DNA of 64,000 nucleotides, taken from assembly GCF_900101505.1 (NCBI RefSeq), contig NZ_FMZI01000005.1, forward strand, positions 309,110 through 373,109, given 5' to 3'. The position numbers were made by a program, and so were the translations under genes. Source of the stretch: Antarctobacter albus (GTDB lineage Bacteria > Pseudomonadota > Alphaproteobacteria > Rhodobacterales > Rhodobacteraceae). Below the pieces are notes generated by a model, which was not told the DNA's origin, ran no database searches, and saw only the letters and a list, made by a program, of their open reading frames with translations. Below are positions 54,427 through 63,691 of this stretch, piece by piece; position 1 is the stretch's first letter; the number at the start of each line of letters is the position of its first letter.

Positions 54427-55413
54427 CTATCGGTCCAGAACCAGCGTCTTGCCGACAAAGCGGCTGACGCAGGGCATGATCTTCTTGCCGCTGGCATGTT
54501 CGTCATCATCCAGCCAGTGATCGCGGTGGATGAACTCGCCATCCGCCTCGACGACATCGGTCTCGCACTGACCGCAGGCACCGCCGCGACAGAGGAAGGG
54601 CGCCTCGACGCCGCAGCGTTCGATTGCTTCCAGCAGGCTTTCGTGTTCGCCTACCTGGATGACGATGTCGGACTTGCACAGGCGCACCTCGAAGGGTTTG
54701 CCGGGCTGCGGGGCCAGGAATTCCTCGGAATGCACGTTCTCATCCGGCCATCCATGCGCGGCAGCGGTCTTGTGCACCCACTGGATCATGCCCTGCGGCC
54801 CGCAAACGTAAACATGCGTGCCCAGCGGCTGACCATCCAGCAGATCCTCCAGCGCGATGGCCTGTTTCTTGTCGTCGTAGTAGACATGCACCTTGTTCGG
54901 ATGGCGCGACGTCAGCTCGTCCACATAGGTGCCCAAGGCCTCGCTGCGGCAGGCGTAATGCAGCTCCCAGGCGCCACCCATCCGTTCCAGGTGCGCGATC
55001 ATAGCCATGAAAGGCGTGATGCCGATGCCGCCGGCAAGAAAGACATGCTTGCGCCCGCGCAGGTCCAGCGGGAACAGGTTCACCGGATAGGTGATCGTCA
55101 TCGCGTCGCCGACCTTGACCTTCCGGTGCATGAAGAGCGAGCCGCCACGGCCCTCATCATCGCGCCGGACGGAGATGGCGTATTTGGAGGAATCCGCCGG
55201 ATCGGACATCAGCGAATAGGGATTGAGCCGCGTGCGGCCGTCGTCGTTCATCTCGACCACGGTATGCGCGCCCGCCGAGAACGGCGGGAAGGGCAAACCG
55301 TCACGGCGCGTGAATTCGAACCGGGTGACCAGATCGTTCAGGGGGACAATGGCGCTGACCTCGACCTCGATCTTCTCGGCGCCTGCCTTGGCTTTCTGGG
55401 GGGCAGCACTCAT
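54427..55413 (-). CDS. dmmB: Dimethylamine monooxygenase reductase subunit (PDR/VanB family)
   Basis: 328 residues from ATG 55413, which overlaps the dmmA stop as ATGA. FMN domain (NPYSLMSDPADSSKYAISV), NAD domain (VFLAGGIGITPFMAMIAHL; YVCGPQGMIQWV) and C-terminal 2Fe-2S domain (CRGGACGQCETDV and a later Cys in IMPCVS). Carries electrons from NAD(P)H to the heme subunit. Confidence 0.88.
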   Translation of the reverse strand: MSAAPQKAKAGAEKIEVEVSAIVPLNDLVTRFEFTRRDGLPFPPFSAGAHTVVEMNDDGRTRLNPYSLMSDPADSSKYAISVRRDDEGRGGSLFMHRKVKVGDAMTITYPVNLFPLDLRGRKHVFLAGGIGITPFMAMIAHLERMGGAWELHYACRSEALGTYVDELTSRHPNKVHVYYDDKKQAIALEDLLDGQPLGTHVYVCGPQGMIQWVHKTAAAHGWPDENVHSEEFLAPQPGKPFEVRLCKSDIVIQVGEHESLLEAIERCGVEAPFLCRGGACGQCETDVVEADGEFIHRDHWLDDDEHASGKKIMPCVSRFVGKTLVLDR

Positions 55414-56018
55414 TTGTATAGCTCCACGGGTTCGGGCACGTTTCCGGGATCCTCGGCGTCCACCCGGACGCCCTGGAAGGCAGCCAGCCGGCGCGAATAG
55501 TGATCGCGCACGAACAGGTTCAGCCCGCAATGCGAACAGACGAAGGGATCGGTCATCACGTCCTCGGTGATTCCCTTGCAGTGCACGCACTGCATTCGAC
55601 GCGCGACCGATCCGCGATGTTCGGTCTGAATCGCGGAATGCGGGATGCCGGCGGTCATCGCCTCGTTCTGGGCCTGTCCCATCAGCCCCTCGGTCCCGGT
55701 CAGGTAGACCTGCAGACCCATGTGGGCGTCCGAGAGCACCCGGCGGATGCGCTGGACAGAGGCCTCGTAGGTCGGGCCGACATAGAACTGCGCCGGTTCC
55801 AGAGCCTTCAGGCGATCGACATAGGTCTCACCCGTGGCCTTGGGGATATAGATGATATGCGCCGCGCGAAAGATCGACGCGTCCTGCGCCGCGAGGTCCA
55901 GCAGGGCCTCGGCGCCCTCGGCATCCGCGATCATCAGATGCGCCTTGCCCGGTCGCGGTTCAAGCGTGCCATAGACAGGCCGGCTCCGGATGCTTTCGGG
56001 GAATTGGAACTTCGACAT
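55410..56018 (-). CDS. dmmA: Dimethylamine monooxygenase subunit DmmA, zinc-ribbon type
   Basis: 202 residues from ATG 56018. An N-terminal Rossmann-like part (KAHLMIADAEGAEALLDLA; VYLTGTEGLMGQAQNEA) precedes a zinc ribbon with CVHC and CSHC pairs (about residues 143-167). This matches the DmmA family. Probable electron-transfer or assembly partner in the DMA monooxygenase complex. Between a GcvT-like gene and dmmB. Confidence 0.83.
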   Translation of the reverse strand: MSKFQFPESIRSRPVYGTLEPRPGKAHLMIADAEGAEALLDLAAQDASIFRAAHIIYIPKATGETYVDRLKALEPAQFYVGPTYEASVQRIRRVLSDAHMGLQVYLTGTEGLMGQAQNEAMTAGIPHSAIQTEHRGSVARRMQCVHCKGITEDVMTDPFVCSHCGLNLFVRDHYSRRLAAFQGVRVDAEDPGNVPEPVELYK

Positions 56019-56094
56019 GCTGCCGTGTCTCCCTTGGGATTCTTGGTGGCAAAAAGGCGCGGCCCGGGGGTCGCGCCTTCTGCATGGCCGGGCG

Positions 56095-57243
56095 TCAGCC
56101 CTTGGCGGTGCGGATTTTCTTGTCCTTGTCGTAGAAGGGCATTTCTTCGGCGACGCAGGGGATTTCGGTGCCATCCGCGTTGCGCACCGTCATCTTGGTT
56201 CCGGGAACCGCACAGTCGACCGGCATCCGCGCGATCCCGACCGTGTGGTCGAAAAGGTCCGACCGCATGCCGTAGGTCACGACACCGACCGGCTTGCCGT
56301 CCTTGAGCAGTTCGGCGCCCTCGTCCGCGGCAGTGGTGCCTTCGAGGCGGACACCGTAGATCTTGAACCGCTCCTTGCCTTCCAGCGCATAGTGGTTCTC
56401 GGCGCCGCGGAAGCCCTTCTTGCCAGGGGAGACGGTGAATTCCAGCCCCAGTTCCCAAAGCGAGTCGCCGCAGGCGCTGCCATCGGCAAAGGGATAGGTT
56501 TCCGAGTTGTCGCCCGGGTAGAACAGCAGGTAACTTTCGGTCCGCAACAGGTCGAGCGTCGAGAACTGGACCGGGCGGATACCCATGTCCTTGCCGTCTT
56601 CGAGGATGGCATCCCACAGCTCGATCGCGTGGCGGCCCTCGCAGAAGATTTCATAGCCGCGCTCGCCGGTGTAGCCGGTGCGCGAAATCATGACCGGCTT
56701 GCCGAACAGCTTGGTCTGGATGATCCCGAAATATGCGAGGTCGCGGATGCCCGCGACGTGTTTTTCCAGGAAGTCCACGGCCACCGGCCCCTGCAGCGAC
56801 ATGTCGTGCAGGTCATCATCGAAGATCATCGAGACGTTCTTGCCGTAGGCGGCCATTGCCAGGCTTTCGTGGCCGGTCCCGGTGCCGTGCACCAGCAGCC
56901 AGTAGTTGACCGAGACGCGGTAGATCACGCAGTCGTCGATGAACAGGCCGCGGTCGTCCAGCATCGCGGCATAGACCGCGCGGCCCGGCATCAGCTTGTC
57001 CACGTTGCGGGTGGTGGCGCGGTCGATCACGGCCGCCGCGTGCGGACCGCTGAGGTGAACCTTCTTGAGGCCCGACACATCCATAAGGCCGGCCTTGGTG
57101 CGCACCGCCTCGTAGTCTGCCTTGGCGCGTTCGTCGGAGTGGTCATAGAACCAGGCGGTTCCCATGCCGTTCCAATCTTCCAGTTCACCACCGATTTCCG
57201 CATGACGCTGAGCCAGCGCCGACGTCCTGTAGATGATCGCCAT
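56095..57243 (-). CDS. dmmD: GcvT-family folate-binding protein (DmmD)
   Basis: 382 residues with the aminomethyltransferase fold: AGLMDVSGLKKVHLSGPHA, SRTGYTGERGYEIFCEG, DLLRTESYLLFYPGDNSE, and a C-terminal barrel domain. Members transfer one-carbon units to tetrahydrofolate. First gene of the dmm operon, so it likely captures formaldehyde released by the monooxygenase. Divergent from amt (250 bp gap). The DmmD name follows gene order and is not certain. Confidence 0.78.
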   Translation of the reverse strand: MAIIYRTSALAQRHAEIGGELEDWNGMGTAWFYDHSDERAKADYEAVRTKAGLMDVSGLKKVHLSGPHAAAVIDRATTRNVDKLMPGRAVYAAMLDDRGLFIDDCVIYRVSVNYWLLVHGTGTGHESLAMAAYGKNVSMIFDDDLHDMSLQGPVAVDFLEKHVAGIRDLAYFGIIQTKLFGKPVMISRTGYTGERGYEIFCEGRHAIELWDAILEDGKDMGIRPVQFSTLDLLRTESYLLFYPGDNSETYPFADGSACGDSLWELGLEFTVSPGKKGFRGAENHYALEGKERFKIYGVRLEGTTAADEGAELLKDGKPVGVVTYGMRSDLFDHTVGIARMPVDCAVPGTKMTVRNADGTEIPCVAEEMPFYDKDKKIRTAKG

Positions 57244-57327
57244 TCCTTGTCTCCCTGACTCTTAGGTTTGGAGATATTGAGACCGATCCTCCGGAAAAAA
57301 TCAATACCTGTGTTAAGATTATTTTCC

Positions 57328-57338
57328 TGACGGGAAAC
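57328..57338 (+). promoter_or_regulatory. TGACGGRAAA motif, site 3 (dmm / amt gap)
   Basis: TGACGGGAAAC, preceded by TTTTCC so that TTTCC and GGAAA form a short dyad. Lies 85 bp upstream of dmmD and 156 bp upstream of amt; could serve either. Confidence 0.45.
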
Positions 57339-57493
57339 GCATCACAAGCATGATAGCCGGAACGACCATAGGGTAAGACTGACACAAATCTACCCTGCGA
57401 GTGAAATAAATTTGACATGATGAATGAGATTCGCTTCCCATTGGTAAAATAAGTTGCACCAAAATCAAAATCCAACACACAGGGAGATAAATA

Positions 57494-58867
57494 ATGGATG
57501 GCAACCTGAACGCCCTGACCACGGTGTTCACCGAGTTCTACTACTGGGTGACCGTGGTCTTCATGTTCCTGATTCACGTCGGGTTCTGCATGTACGAGGT
57601 CGGCGCGAGCCGCCGGCGCAACCATATGCACACGCTCATGAAAAACGTGATGGTGATCCCGCTGGTTACAGTCACGTTCTTCTTTTTCGGCTGGTGGATC
57701 TACTGGGCCTTCCCGATGTTCCCCTTCTTCGGCGGGCTCAACCACGAGATGGGCTCTGGCAACCTGCCCTGGGCACAGACGATGGGCCCGAACGCCGCAG
57801 ACCGAATCACCGGTGTGTTCTGGGCAGCCTTCCTGCTGTTCTCCTGGACGGCAGCCTCGATCGTGTCGGGTGCCGTGATCGAACGCATCCGCTCCTCGGC
57901 CCTTTGGGTGCATGCGGTGCTGATCGGCTCTGTCTGGTGGATCATCGATGCGGCCTGGGGCTGGCACTATGATGGCTGGATGGTGAAATTCCTCGGCTAT
58001 CACGATGCCTATGCATCCGGGGTGATTCACGCGATTGCGGGCGGATACGCACTGGGCGTGATCGCTGTTCTGGGTCCGCGCATCGGCAAGTTCGCCAAGG
58101 ACGGCACGCCGCGCGACATTCCCCCGCACAATCCCTGGATGCTCACCATCGGGATCTTCCTGATCTACACCGGCTTCTGGGGTTTCTACGCGGCCTGCAA
58201 CGTGCCCGTGATTTCTCCTGAAGGTATCGGCGGCCAGATCACCGGCACCACCTGGACGGCCACCAACATCTACCTGGCGCCGACGTCCTTGTCCGGCATC
58301 ACCTTCAACTTCCTGATGTCCCTCTCTGGCGGCCTGATGGCGGCTTACGTGGTGTCCAAGGGCGATGCCTTCTGGACCTTCTCCGGCGGTCTTGCCGGGG
58401 TGATCACCGCCTCCGCGGGCAACGACCTCTATCACCCGGTACAGGCGATGCTGATCGCCGCCGTTGGCGTGGTCATCGTCTATCGCCTGCACTTCTGGGT
58501 CGAACGCCGGTTCAAGCTGGACGATGCCGTCGGCGCCGTCGCAGTACATGGCTATGCCGGTTTCGTGGGCCTGATCATCGCGGGCTTTGTCCTCTGGGGC
58601 GCGCCGTCTTCGCCTTATGAAGGCTACGCCACCGTCAACCCGCTGGGGCAGTTCATCGGCGCCATGATCATGTTCTTCGGTCTCGGGTTCCTGCCCGCCT
58701 TCGCCGTGTCCAAAATTCAGGCAGCGATGGGCGTGTTGCGCATTCCCGAGGAGGTCGAGCTTGAAGGTCTCGATTACGCCGAACACCATGCCTACGAGGA
58801 GGCCAAGGAGGCCATCATCGAGGCCGACAAGGCCCACCTGGCCACCAAACTCACCCCCGCAGAATAA
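57494..58867 (+). CDS. amt: Ammonium transporter (canonical Amt)
   Basis: 457 residues, 11-helix Amt/Mep family. Both pore histidines are present: GVIHAIAGG (first) and AVAVHGYAGFVG (second). Gate and family motifs include FAGGLAGVITASAGND-like SGGLAGVITASAG and the RRFKLDDAVGAVAVHG segment. It probably brings ammonium or methylammonium to the mgs/gmaS pathway. GGAGA precedes the start. A 72-residue membrane protein follows after 12 bp. Confidence 0.92.
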   Translation: MDGNLNALTTVFTEFYYWVTVVFMFLIHVGFCMYEVGASRRRNHMHTLMKNVMVIPLVTVTFFFFGWWIYWAFPMFPFFGGLNHEMGSGNLPWAQTMGPNAADRITGVFWAAFLLFSWTAASIVSGAVIERIRSSALWVHAVLIGSVWWIIDAAWGWHYDGWMVKFLGYHDAYASGVIHAIAGGYALGVIAVLGPRIGKFAKDGTPRDIPPHNPWMLTIGIFLIYTGFWGFYAACNVPVISPEGIGGQITGTTWTATNIYLAPTSLSGITFNFLMSLSGGLMAAYVVSKGDAFWTFSGGLAGVITASAGNDLYHPVQAMLIAAVGVVIVYRLHFWVERRFKLDDAVGAVAVHGYAGFVGLIIAGFVLWGAPSSPYEGYATVNPLGQFIGAMIMFFGLGFLPAFAVSKIQAAMGVLRIPEEVELEGLDYAEHHAYEEAKEAIIEADKAHLATKLTPAE

Positions 58868-58879
58868 GGAGCGTCCACT

Positions 58880-59098
58880 ATGTCCTCGATTGGTTACGAA
58901 AGCTGGGCCGTAGACCTGGCGGATGTTGGTCCGATCTACCCCTTCCAGGGGTCGGAAATGCTGATGGTCGCGCTTGGCGTGATCTTCTGGCTGGGCTGGC
59001 ACCGCATCCAGTTCGTGCGGGAAAGCGAACACCTGGAACGCGCCAAGAAACGCGCCCTGGACCATGAAAAGGTCCAGCAAAGCGTCGAACGGTACTGA
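58880..59098 (+). CDS. Small single-pass membrane protein following amt
   Basis: 72 residues: short N-terminal part (MSSIGYESWAVDLADVGPIY), one helix (MLMVALGVIFWLGWH) and a charged amphipathic tail (RESEHLERAKKRALDHEKV). No family name known to me. AAGGAGCG precedes the ATG and the gap to amt is 12 bp, so translation should be coupled. Could be a regulatory or assembly subunit of the transporter. Confidence 0.75.
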   Translation: MSSIGYESWAVDLADVGPIYPFQGSEMLMVALGVIFWLGWHRIQFVRESEHLERAKKRALDHEKVQQSVERY

Positions 59099-59108
59099 TC
59101 ACGAGTCC

Positions 59109-59139
59109 GGCAAGGGCGGGCACATCGCCCGCCCTTGCC
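59109..59139 (+). terminator. Terminator-like hairpin after the small membrane protein gene
   Basis: Perfect 13-bp stem GGCAAGGGCGGGC / GCCCGCCCTTGCC with a 5-nt loop. A T-rich run follows only after about 10 bases, so it may attenuate rather than end transcription into mgsA. Confidence 0.6.
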
Positions 59140-59245
59140 TCTCAGGAAAAATTTTTTCATCTTAGTTGCGGCATCGCTTTTCCGGTGCTAGCCTGAACCG
59201 GTCAGCCCGAACCGGGTAGAATCAAGAAAGTGGAGCGACACCAGA

Positions 59246-60175
59246 ATGTGCGGAATTGTCGGACTGTTCCTGAAGGACAAGGCGCTAGAGCCCCAGCTGG
59301 GTGCCTTGCTCACCGATATGCTGATCACCATGACCGACCGCGGCCCCGACAGCGCCGGGATCGCGATCTATGGCGCCGAGGACACCTCGGCCTCGAAACT
59401 CACCGTCCAGGCCGAAGACCCGGACACCGCCTTTGACGGCCTCGCAGACAAGATGGCCGCAGCCCTGGGTGGCAAGGTCACACTGACCCGCAACGACACC
59501 CACGCGGTTCTGCAGGTCCCCGCCGGCAAAGCGGAGGAGGCCCGTACCGCCCTGCGCGAAATCGCTCCGGAGGTCCGCGCGATGTCCTTTGGCGACACGC
59601 TGGAAATCTACAAGGAAGTCGGCCTGCCCAAGGACGTGGCAGCGCGTTTCGACATCGCCAAGATGTCGGGCACCCACGGCATCGGCCACACCCGCATGGC
59701 CACCGAATCCGCGGTGACGACACTGGGCGCGCACCCGTTCAACACCGGCTCGGACCAGTGCCTGGTCCACAACGGCTCGCTCTCGAACCACAACTCGCTG
59801 CGCCGCAAGCTGCAGCGCGAGGGTATCCATATCGAGACCCAGAACGACACCGAAGTCGGCGCGGCCTACCTGACATGGAAGATGCAGAACGGCGCGACGC
59901 TGGGCGAAGCTCTCGAGGCCTCGCTCGAGGATCTCGACGGTTTCTTCAACTTTGTCGTCGGCACCAAGGACGGCTTTGGCGTCGTCCGTGACCCGATTGC
60001 CTGCAAACCCGCCGTCATGGCGGAAACCGACCAATACGTGGCCTTCGGCTCTGAATACCGGGCGCTGGTGAACCTGCCGGGCATCGAAACCGCCCGCGTC
60101 TGGGAACCTGAACCCGCGACCGTTTACTTCTGGACCCACGACCAGGCCCCCAACCCGAAAAAGAAGGCGGCATGA
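59246..60175 (+). CDS. mgsA: N-methylglutamate synthase subunit A, glutamine amidotransferase-like
   Basis: 309 residues. The class II amidotransferase start MCGIVGLF with N-terminal Cys (nucleophile) is followed by DRGPDSAGIAIYG and the IGHTRMATES loop. Homologous to the amidotransferase part of GltB. With MgsB and MgsC it makes N-methylglutamate from methylamine and glutamate. Overlaps mgsB as ATGA. Confidence 0.92.
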   Translation: MCGIVGLFLKDKALEPQLGALLTDMLITMTDRGPDSAGIAIYGAEDTSASKLTVQAEDPDTAFDGLADKMAAALGGKVTLTRNDTHAVLQVPAGKAEEARTALREIAPEVRAMSFGDTLEIYKEVGLPKDVAARFDIAKMSGTHGIGHTRMATESAVTTLGAHPFNTGSDQCLVHNGSLSNHNSLRRKLQREGIHIETQNDTEVGAAYLTWKMQNGATLGEALEASLEDLDGFFNFVVGTKDGFGVVRDPIACKPAVMAETDQYVAFGSEYRALVNLPGIETARVWEPEPATVYFWTHDQAPNPKKKAA

Positions 60176-60852
60176 TGCAGACCTACGATCTTCAAGCCAA
60201 CAGCCTGCGCGAGCTGAACGCCGCGCTGCATGCCCAGGCGAATGACACCAACCAGACCAGCTGGGAAATCGTGAACCCGCGCGGCAGCCACGCCGTCGCT
60301 GTGGGCCTCGACGCGCCGATCGAGGTCAGCGTCAAGGGCTCGACCGGCTACTACACCGCCGGCATGAACAAGCAGGCGACCGTGCATGTGCACGGTTCTG
60401 CCGGCCCCGGTGTCGCCGAGAACATGATGTCCGGCACCGTGGTCATCGAAGGCGACGCCAGCCAGTACGCCGGCGCCACCGGCCACGGTGGTCTGCTGGT
60501 CATCAAGGGCAACGCCTCGTCGCGCTGCGGCATCTCCATGAAGGGGATCAACATCGTGGTGCACGGCAACGTCGGCCACATGTCCGCCTTCATGGCACAA
60601 TCGGGCAACCTGGTGGTCTGCGGCGACGCGGGCGACGCCCTGGGTGACTCGATCTACGAGGCGCGCCTCTTCGTGCGCGGCTCTGTGAAATCGCTGGGCG
60701 CGGACTGCATCGAGAAAGAGATGCGCCCCGAACACATCGAAATCCTGCGCGACCTGCTGAACCGTGCCGGAAGCGATGCCAAGCCTGAAGAGTTCAAGCG
60801 GTACGGCTCGGCCCGTCAGCTGTACAACTTCAAAGTCGACAACGCGTATTGA
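60172..60852 (+). CDS. mgsB: N-methylglutamate synthase subunit B, GltB C-terminal-like
   Basis: 226 residues of the GXGXG/FwdC-like beta-helix type found at the GltB C-terminus (KGSTGYYTAGMNKQATVHVHG; NIVVHGNVGHMSAFMAQSG; GDAGDALGDSIYEARLFVRG). Structural subunit of the synthase. Overlaps mgsA and ends 7 bp before mgsC. Confidence 0.9.
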   Translation: MMQTYDLQANSLRELNAALHAQANDTNQTSWEIVNPRGSHAVAVGLDAPIEVSVKGSTGYYTAGMNKQATVHVHGSAGPGVAENMMSGTVVIEGDASQYAGATGHGGLLVIKGNASSRCGISMKGINIVVHGNVGHMSAFMAQSGNLVVCGDAGDALGDSIYEARLFVRGSVKSLGADCIEKEMRPEHIEILRDLLNRAGSDAKPEEFKRYGSARQLYNFKVDNAY

Positions 60853-60859
60853 GGGAGAC

Positions 60860-62206
60860 ATGAGCGTGAAAGACATCAAGGACAAGACGCCCCCTCGGAC
60901 GATGCCCATCCAGTCGGCGACCTTCTCGAACCCGATCAACGCCGAAATCCGCCGCGCGGCGGCCACCGGCATCTATGACATCCGCGGCGGCGGCGCCAAG
61001 CGCCGGGTCCCGCACTTCGACGACCTGCTGTTCCTCGGCGCCTCGGTCTCGCGTTATCCGCTCGAAGGCTACCGCGAGAAATGCGACACCAAGGTGACTC
61101 TGGGCACGCGCTTTGCCAAGAAGCCGATCGAGCTGGACATTCCGATCACCATCGCGGGCATGTCCTTCGGCGCGCTTTCGGGCCCGGCGAAAGAGGCCCT
61201 GGGCCGCGGCGCTTCGGCGGCGGGCACCTCGACCACGACCGGTGACGGCGGCATGACCCCAGAAGAACGCGGGCATTCCTCCAAGCTGGTCTACCAGTAC
61301 CTGCCCTCGCGCTACGGGATGAACCCCGACGATCTGCGCAAGGCGGATGCGATCGAGGTCGTGGTCGGTCAGGGCGCCAAGCCCGGCGGCGGTGGCATGT
61401 TGCTGGGCCAGAAGATCTCGGACCGCGTGGCCGAGATGCGCAACCTGCCCAAGGGCATCGACCAGCGGTCCGCCTGCCGTCACCCCGACTGGACCGGCCC
61501 GGACGACCTGGAAATCAAGATCCTCGAACTGCGCGAGATCACGGCCTGGGAAAAACCGATCTACGTCAAGGTCGGCGGCACCCGCCCCTACTATGACACC
61601 GCCCTGGCGGTGAAAGCGGGCGCCGACGTGGTCGTTCTGGACGGCATGCAGGGCGGCACCGCCGCCACCCAGGACGTGTTCATCGAACATGTCGGCCTGC
61701 CGACACTGGCCTGCATCCGCCCTGCGGTTCAGGCCCTGCAGGACCTGGGTGTGCACCGTGAGGTCCAGCTGATCGTCTCCGGCGGTATCCGCACCGGCGC
61801 CGACGTGGCCAAGGCCATGGCCCTGGGCGCCGACGCGGTGGCCATCGGCACCGCCGCTCTGATCGCTCTTGGCGACAACGACCCGCGCTGGGAATCCGAA
61901 TACCAGAAGCTTGGCACCACTTCCGGCGCCTACGACGACTGGCACGAGGGCCAGGACCCGGCGGGGATCACCACCCAGGACGCCGAGCTGCAAAAGCGCC
62001 TCGACCCGATCGAGGCCGGACGGCACCTGCGCAACTACCTCAGCGTCATGACGCTGGAGGCGCAGACCATCGCCCGTGCCTGTGGTCACAACAACCTGCA
62101 CAACCTCGAACCCGAGGACCTGTGCGCGCTGACGATGGAAGCGGCTGCAATGGCCCGCGTTCCACTCGCCGGCACTGAATGGTACCCCGGCAAACCCGGC
62201 TTCTGA
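60860..62206 (+). CDS. mgsC: N-methylglutamate synthase subunit C, FMN-binding glutamate synthase domain
   Basis: 448 residues. FMN-barrel of glutamate synthase: ITIAGMSFGALSGPAKEALGR, GAKPGGGGMLLGQKI, YVKVGGTRPYYDTALAVKAGAD, VLDGMQGGTAATQDVF and IVSGGIRTGADVAKAMALG. ATG 60860 with GAGGGAG upstream; longer readings enter mgsB. Catalytic core that joins methylamine nitrogen to 2-oxoglutarate/glutamate. Confidence 0.92.
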   Translation: MSVKDIKDKTPPRTMPIQSATFSNPINAEIRRAAATGIYDIRGGGAKRRVPHFDDLLFLGASVSRYPLEGYREKCDTKVTLGTRFAKKPIELDIPITIAGMSFGALSGPAKEALGRGASAAGTSTTTGDGGMTPEERGHSSKLVYQYLPSRYGMNPDDLRKADAIEVVVGQGAKPGGGGMLLGQKISDRVAEMRNLPKGIDQRSACRHPDWTGPDDLEIKILELREITAWEKPIYVKVGGTRPYYDTALAVKAGADVVVLDGMQGGTAATQDVFIEHVGLPTLACIRPAVQALQDLGVHREVQLIVSGGIRTGADVAKAMALGADAVAIGTAALIALGDNDPRWESEYQKLGTTSGAYDDWHEGQDPAGITTQDAELQKRLDPIEAGRHLRNYLSVMTLEAQTIARACGHNNLHNLEPEDLCALTMEAAAMARVPLAGTEWYPGKPGF

Positions 62207-62214
62207 ACCAACAC

Positions 62215-62242
62215 GGCGCGGCCTCTTGTAAGAGGCTGCGCC
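62215..62242 (+). other. Hairpin between mgsC and gmaS
   Basis: Arms GGCGCGGCCTCTT and AAGAGGCTGCGCC with one G-T mismatch and a short loop; no T-tract. Possible attenuator or mRNA processing site that sets the gmaS level. Confidence 0.45.
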
Positions 62243-62302
62243 GCTTCACAAGATGGCGCGCAAACAAGATGACGCCCATCGCGAGACAATAGGACAGAGA
62301 GG

Positions 62303-63667
62303 ATGACAAAAATGGCAAAAGATCAGGCCGCGCCGGACGCAAAGATCGACCTCGCCACCTACGCCGCTGAACGCGGCGTCAAGTATTTCATGATCTCCTT
62401 CACCGACCTGTTCGGTGGACAACGGGCCAAGCTGGTTCCTGCGGCGGCCATTGCCGACATGCAGGAAGACGGGGCCGGTTTCGCCGGTTTCGCGACCTGG
62501 CTGGACCTGACACCGGCACACCCCGACATGCTGGCCGTTCCGGATCCGTCTTCCGTCATCCAGCTGCCCTGGCAGCCCGACGTCGCCTGGGTGGCCGCCG
62601 ACTGCGTGATGGAAGGCAAGCCCGTCGAACAGGCCCCGCGCAACGTGCTGAAGCGCCTGATTGCCGAAGCCGCCGAAGAGGGTCTGCACGTCAAGACCGG
62701 TATCGAGGCCGAATTCTTCCTGTTGACGCCGGAAGGCGACAAGATCTCGGACCCCTTCGATACCGCCGCCAAGCCCTGCTACGATCAGCAGGCAGTGATG
62801 CGCCGCTACGACGTGGTGCGCGAGGTTGGCGACTACATGCTCGATCTCGGCTGGAAGCCCTATCAGACCGACCACGAAGACGCCAATGGCCAGTTTGAGA
62901 TGAACTGGGAGTTCGACGACGTCCTCAAGATCGCCGACCAGCACTCCTTCTTCAAGTTCATGGTCAAGTCCGTCGCCGAAAAGCACGGCTACCGCGCGAC
63001 CTTCATGCCCAAGCCCATCGAGGGTCTGACCGGCAACGGATGCCATGCGCATATCTCGGTCTGGGATGCGCCCGGTGACGCGGCCAAGGTCAATGTCTTC
63101 GCAGGCGAAGGCGAAGGCCAGACCGGTGAAGTCGGCCTGTCCGAACGCGGCAAGCACTTCCTTGGCGGAATCATGAAACACGCCAGCGCGCTGGCGGCGA
63201 TCACCAACCCGACGGTCAACAGCTACAAGCGCATCAACGCACCGCGCACCATGTCCGGCGCCACCTGGGCGCCCAACACCGTGACCTGGACCGGCAACAA
63301 CCGTACGCACATGGTCCGCGTCCCCGGCCCCGGCCGGTTCGAACTGCGCCTGCCCGATGGCGCCGTGAACCCCTACCTGCTGCAGGCGGTGATCATCGCG
63401 GCGGGCCTGTCGGGGATCCACTCCAAGGCCGATCCGGGCAAGCGCCACGACATCGACATGTACGCCGAAGGCCACAAAGTCCGGGGCGCACCCAAGCTGC
63501 CGCTGAACATGCTCGACGCGATCCGCGAGTATGACAAGGACAAGGAACTGAAGAAGATGATGGGGGAGGATTTCTCCTCGTCCTACATCAAGATGAAGAA
63601 GCAGGAGTGGAACTCTTTCGTGACCCACTTCAGCCGCTGGGAGCGCGAGCACACGCTCGACATCTGA
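62303..63667 (+). CDS. gmaS: Gamma-glutamylmethylamide synthetase
   Basis: 454 residues, glutamine synthetase-like (GlnT type). Conserved elements: KYFMISFTDLFGGQRAKLVP, KTGIEAEFFLLTPEGDKI, QTDHEDANGQFEMNWEF, GNGCHAHISVWD and TNPTVNSYKRINAP. Joins methylamine to glutamate with ATP. Products feed the Mgs/Mgd steps to release ammonium and a one-carbon unit. Start at 62303; ATG at 62312, with GAGAGG 9 nt upstream, is as likely. Confidence 0.93.
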   Translation: MTKMAKDQAAPDAKIDLATYAAERGVKYFMISFTDLFGGQRAKLVPAAAIADMQEDGAGFAGFATWLDLTPAHPDMLAVPDPSSVIQLPWQPDVAWVAADCVMEGKPVEQAPRNVLKRLIAEAAEEGLHVKTGIEAEFFLLTPEGDKISDPFDTAAKPCYDQQAVMRRYDVVREVGDYMLDLGWKPYQTDHEDANGQFEMNWEFDDVLKIADQHSFFKFMVKSVAEKHGYRATFMPKPIEGLTGNGCHAHISVWDAPGDAAKVNVFAGEGEGQTGEVGLSERGKHFLGGIMKHASALAAITNPTVNSYKRINAPRTMSGATWAPNTVTWTGNNRTHMVRVPGPGRFELRLPDGAVNPYLLQAVIIAAGLSGIHSKADPGKRHDIDMYAEGHKVRGAPKLPLNMLDAIREYDKDKELKKMMGEDFSSSYIKMKKQEWNSFVTHFSRWEREHTLDI

Positions 63668-63691
63668 GGCGTCCCCCCTCGCCCCAGACCG

